A stretch of DNA of 64,000 nt from Vallitalea okinawensis. GTDB lineage: Bacteria > Bacillota > Clostridia > Lachnospirales > PQDH01. The notes beneath the pieces are model-generated. The model was given only the letters and a program-made list of their open reading frames with translations, did no database searches and was not told the DNA's origin. The stretch covers positions 248,001 through 312,000 of the forward strand of contig NZ_PQDH01000003.1 in assembly GCF_002964605.1 (NCBI RefSeq). The letters run 5' to 3'. Both the position numbers and the translations under genes were made by a program. Each line of letters begins with the position of its first letter. Within the stretch, counting starts at the first letter, position 1. Positions 63,579 through 64,000 of the stretch are shown here, in pieces.

Positions 63579-63670
63579 CGAATACTACTCATGACTGAGT
63601 CTTCATTGGAAGTTTGTATCGTTAGGAAAGTTTCCTATTCATTAATTAAATGTTTTTTGATTAACTTTCC
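63579..63670 (-). repeat. Structured intergenic element, copy B (upstream of cmk)
   Basis: Matches 36205-36311 in the core GAAGTTTGTATC-n-GGAAAGTTTCCT (plus-strand reading). Small hairpins ACTCA/TGAGT and CTTC/GAAG are enclosed by ATAC/GTAT, and a hairpin with outer stem GGAAAGTT/AACTTTCC follows. The hairpin bases differ between copies but pairing is kept. It lies about 145 bases before the cmk start. Confidence 0.6.
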
Positions 63671-63681
63671 AATAAGAACAT

Positions 63682-63711
63682 AAAAGCCGACGGTTATTAT
63701 CCCATCGGCTT
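63682..63711 (-). terminator. Terminator of the sugar-binding protein gene
   Basis: AAGCCGATGG / CCGTCGGCTT (one G-T pair) and TTTTA on the minus strand, 17 bases after the stop codon. Confidence 0.8.
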
Positions 63712-63728
63712 TGTCTATCATTCATCTA

Positions 63729-64000
63729 TTATTCCTTAGTAATTAATTTTAGATCTACAGGAATATATTCTTCTAATTGTTCGCCACCTAAATGTTTCAT
63801 AGCATTTTCTACTGCTAGGCTTCCCATTACATCTGGTTGTTGAGCAACTGTAGCTGCCATATCACCATCTTGAACAGCCTGTACTGCATCATCAGTTCCA
63901 TCGAACCCAACGATAACAACATCCATGTTTGCACTCTTAACTGCTTGTAAAGCCCCTAAAGCCATTTCATCATTATGTGCGAAGACTGCATTAAAGTCTG
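63729..64000 (-). CDS. Sugar ABC transporter substrate-binding protein (RbsB-like), N-terminal part outside the window
   Basis: The last 90 residues of a periplasmic-binding-protein type 1: DFNAVFAHNDEMALGALQAV, VVIVGFDGTDDAVQAVQDGDMAATVAQQP and the final VDLKLITKE. The HNDEMALGA and VGFDG...A-V--G motifs are the RbsB/simple-sugar signature. The signal peptide and first lobe are beyond position 64000. Sugar unknown; ribose- or galactose-type proteins have this end. Confidence 0.88.
   Translation of the reverse strand, partial: DFNAVFAHNDEMALGALQAVKSANMDVVIVGFDGTDDAVQAVQDGDMAATVAQQPDVMGSLAVENAMKHLGGEQLEEYIPVDLKLITKE

Overview
This is a low-GC, Gram-positive, anaerobe-type chromosome segment. 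Gene order and protein character point to the class Clostridia, probably a spore-forming Lachnospirales/Vallitalea-like organism. That placement is inference from gene order (rimP-nusA-ylxR-ylxQ-infB-rbfA-nrnA-truB-ribF-alaS; miaB-mutS-mutL-miaA-hfq; cmk-ispH-rpsA), a Csp-type subtilisin and hybrid-cluster protein. Almost all genes lie on the minus strand. I saw no tRNA, rRNA, insertion sequence, prophage or CRISPR array.

Layout. 1-9.4 kb: the end of a Csp-like S8 protease, a VOC protein, an APH-like kinase, a three-gene MacB-type ABC exporter (permease, ATPase, adaptor lipoprotein) bracketed by two near-identical hairpins, rpsU and a CapA lipoprotein. 9.4-21.5 kb: one ten-gene translation/transcription operon behind a promoter and attenuator-like leader; its IF-2 carries about 29 copies of an Asn/Arg/Gly-rich 12-residue repeat. 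21.5-34.5 kb: zinc-ribbon protein, a PadR-controlled FetAB-like transporter with a clear promoter and 26-bp palindrome, GNAT, SDR, TetR, NUDIX and adenylate-kinase-like genes, a divergent AraC regulator/GH31 glycosidase pair with well-placed direct-repeat operators, then a YgiQ radical SAM, HAD, pseudouridine synthase and rRNA methyltransferase set. 34.5-43.4 kb: an aluminium-resistance/methionine gamma-lyase-like PLP enzyme, hfq, miaA, mutL, mutS, miaB. 43.4-55.4 kb: the accessory stretch, with mostly single genes ended by their own hairpins: a duplicated-domain beta protein, decayed ORFs, small peptides, an orphan osmolyte-binding protein, a secreted HEND-motif protein, three SIMPL-domain paralogues, a membrane-anchored HTH protein, a GH18 hydrolase and a ComEC-like metallo-hydrolase. 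55.4-64 kb: an RNase H-like exonuclease, a flavoprotein plus DUF1450 protein divergent from hcp, CheR, rpsA, ispH, cmk, and the end of a sugar-binding protein.

How the parts work together. The two large operons couple transcription elongation, translation initiation, RNA modification and mismatch repair. The FAD oxidoreductase, four-cysteine DUF1450 protein and Hcp look like one electron-transfer module for nitrosative stress. The strongest unexplained signals are the IF-2 repeat tract, a roughly 100-nt structured intergenic element found once upstream of hfq and once upstream of cmk, and the SIMPL-protein cluster. All functional names rest on motif recognition by eye; no database search was run.
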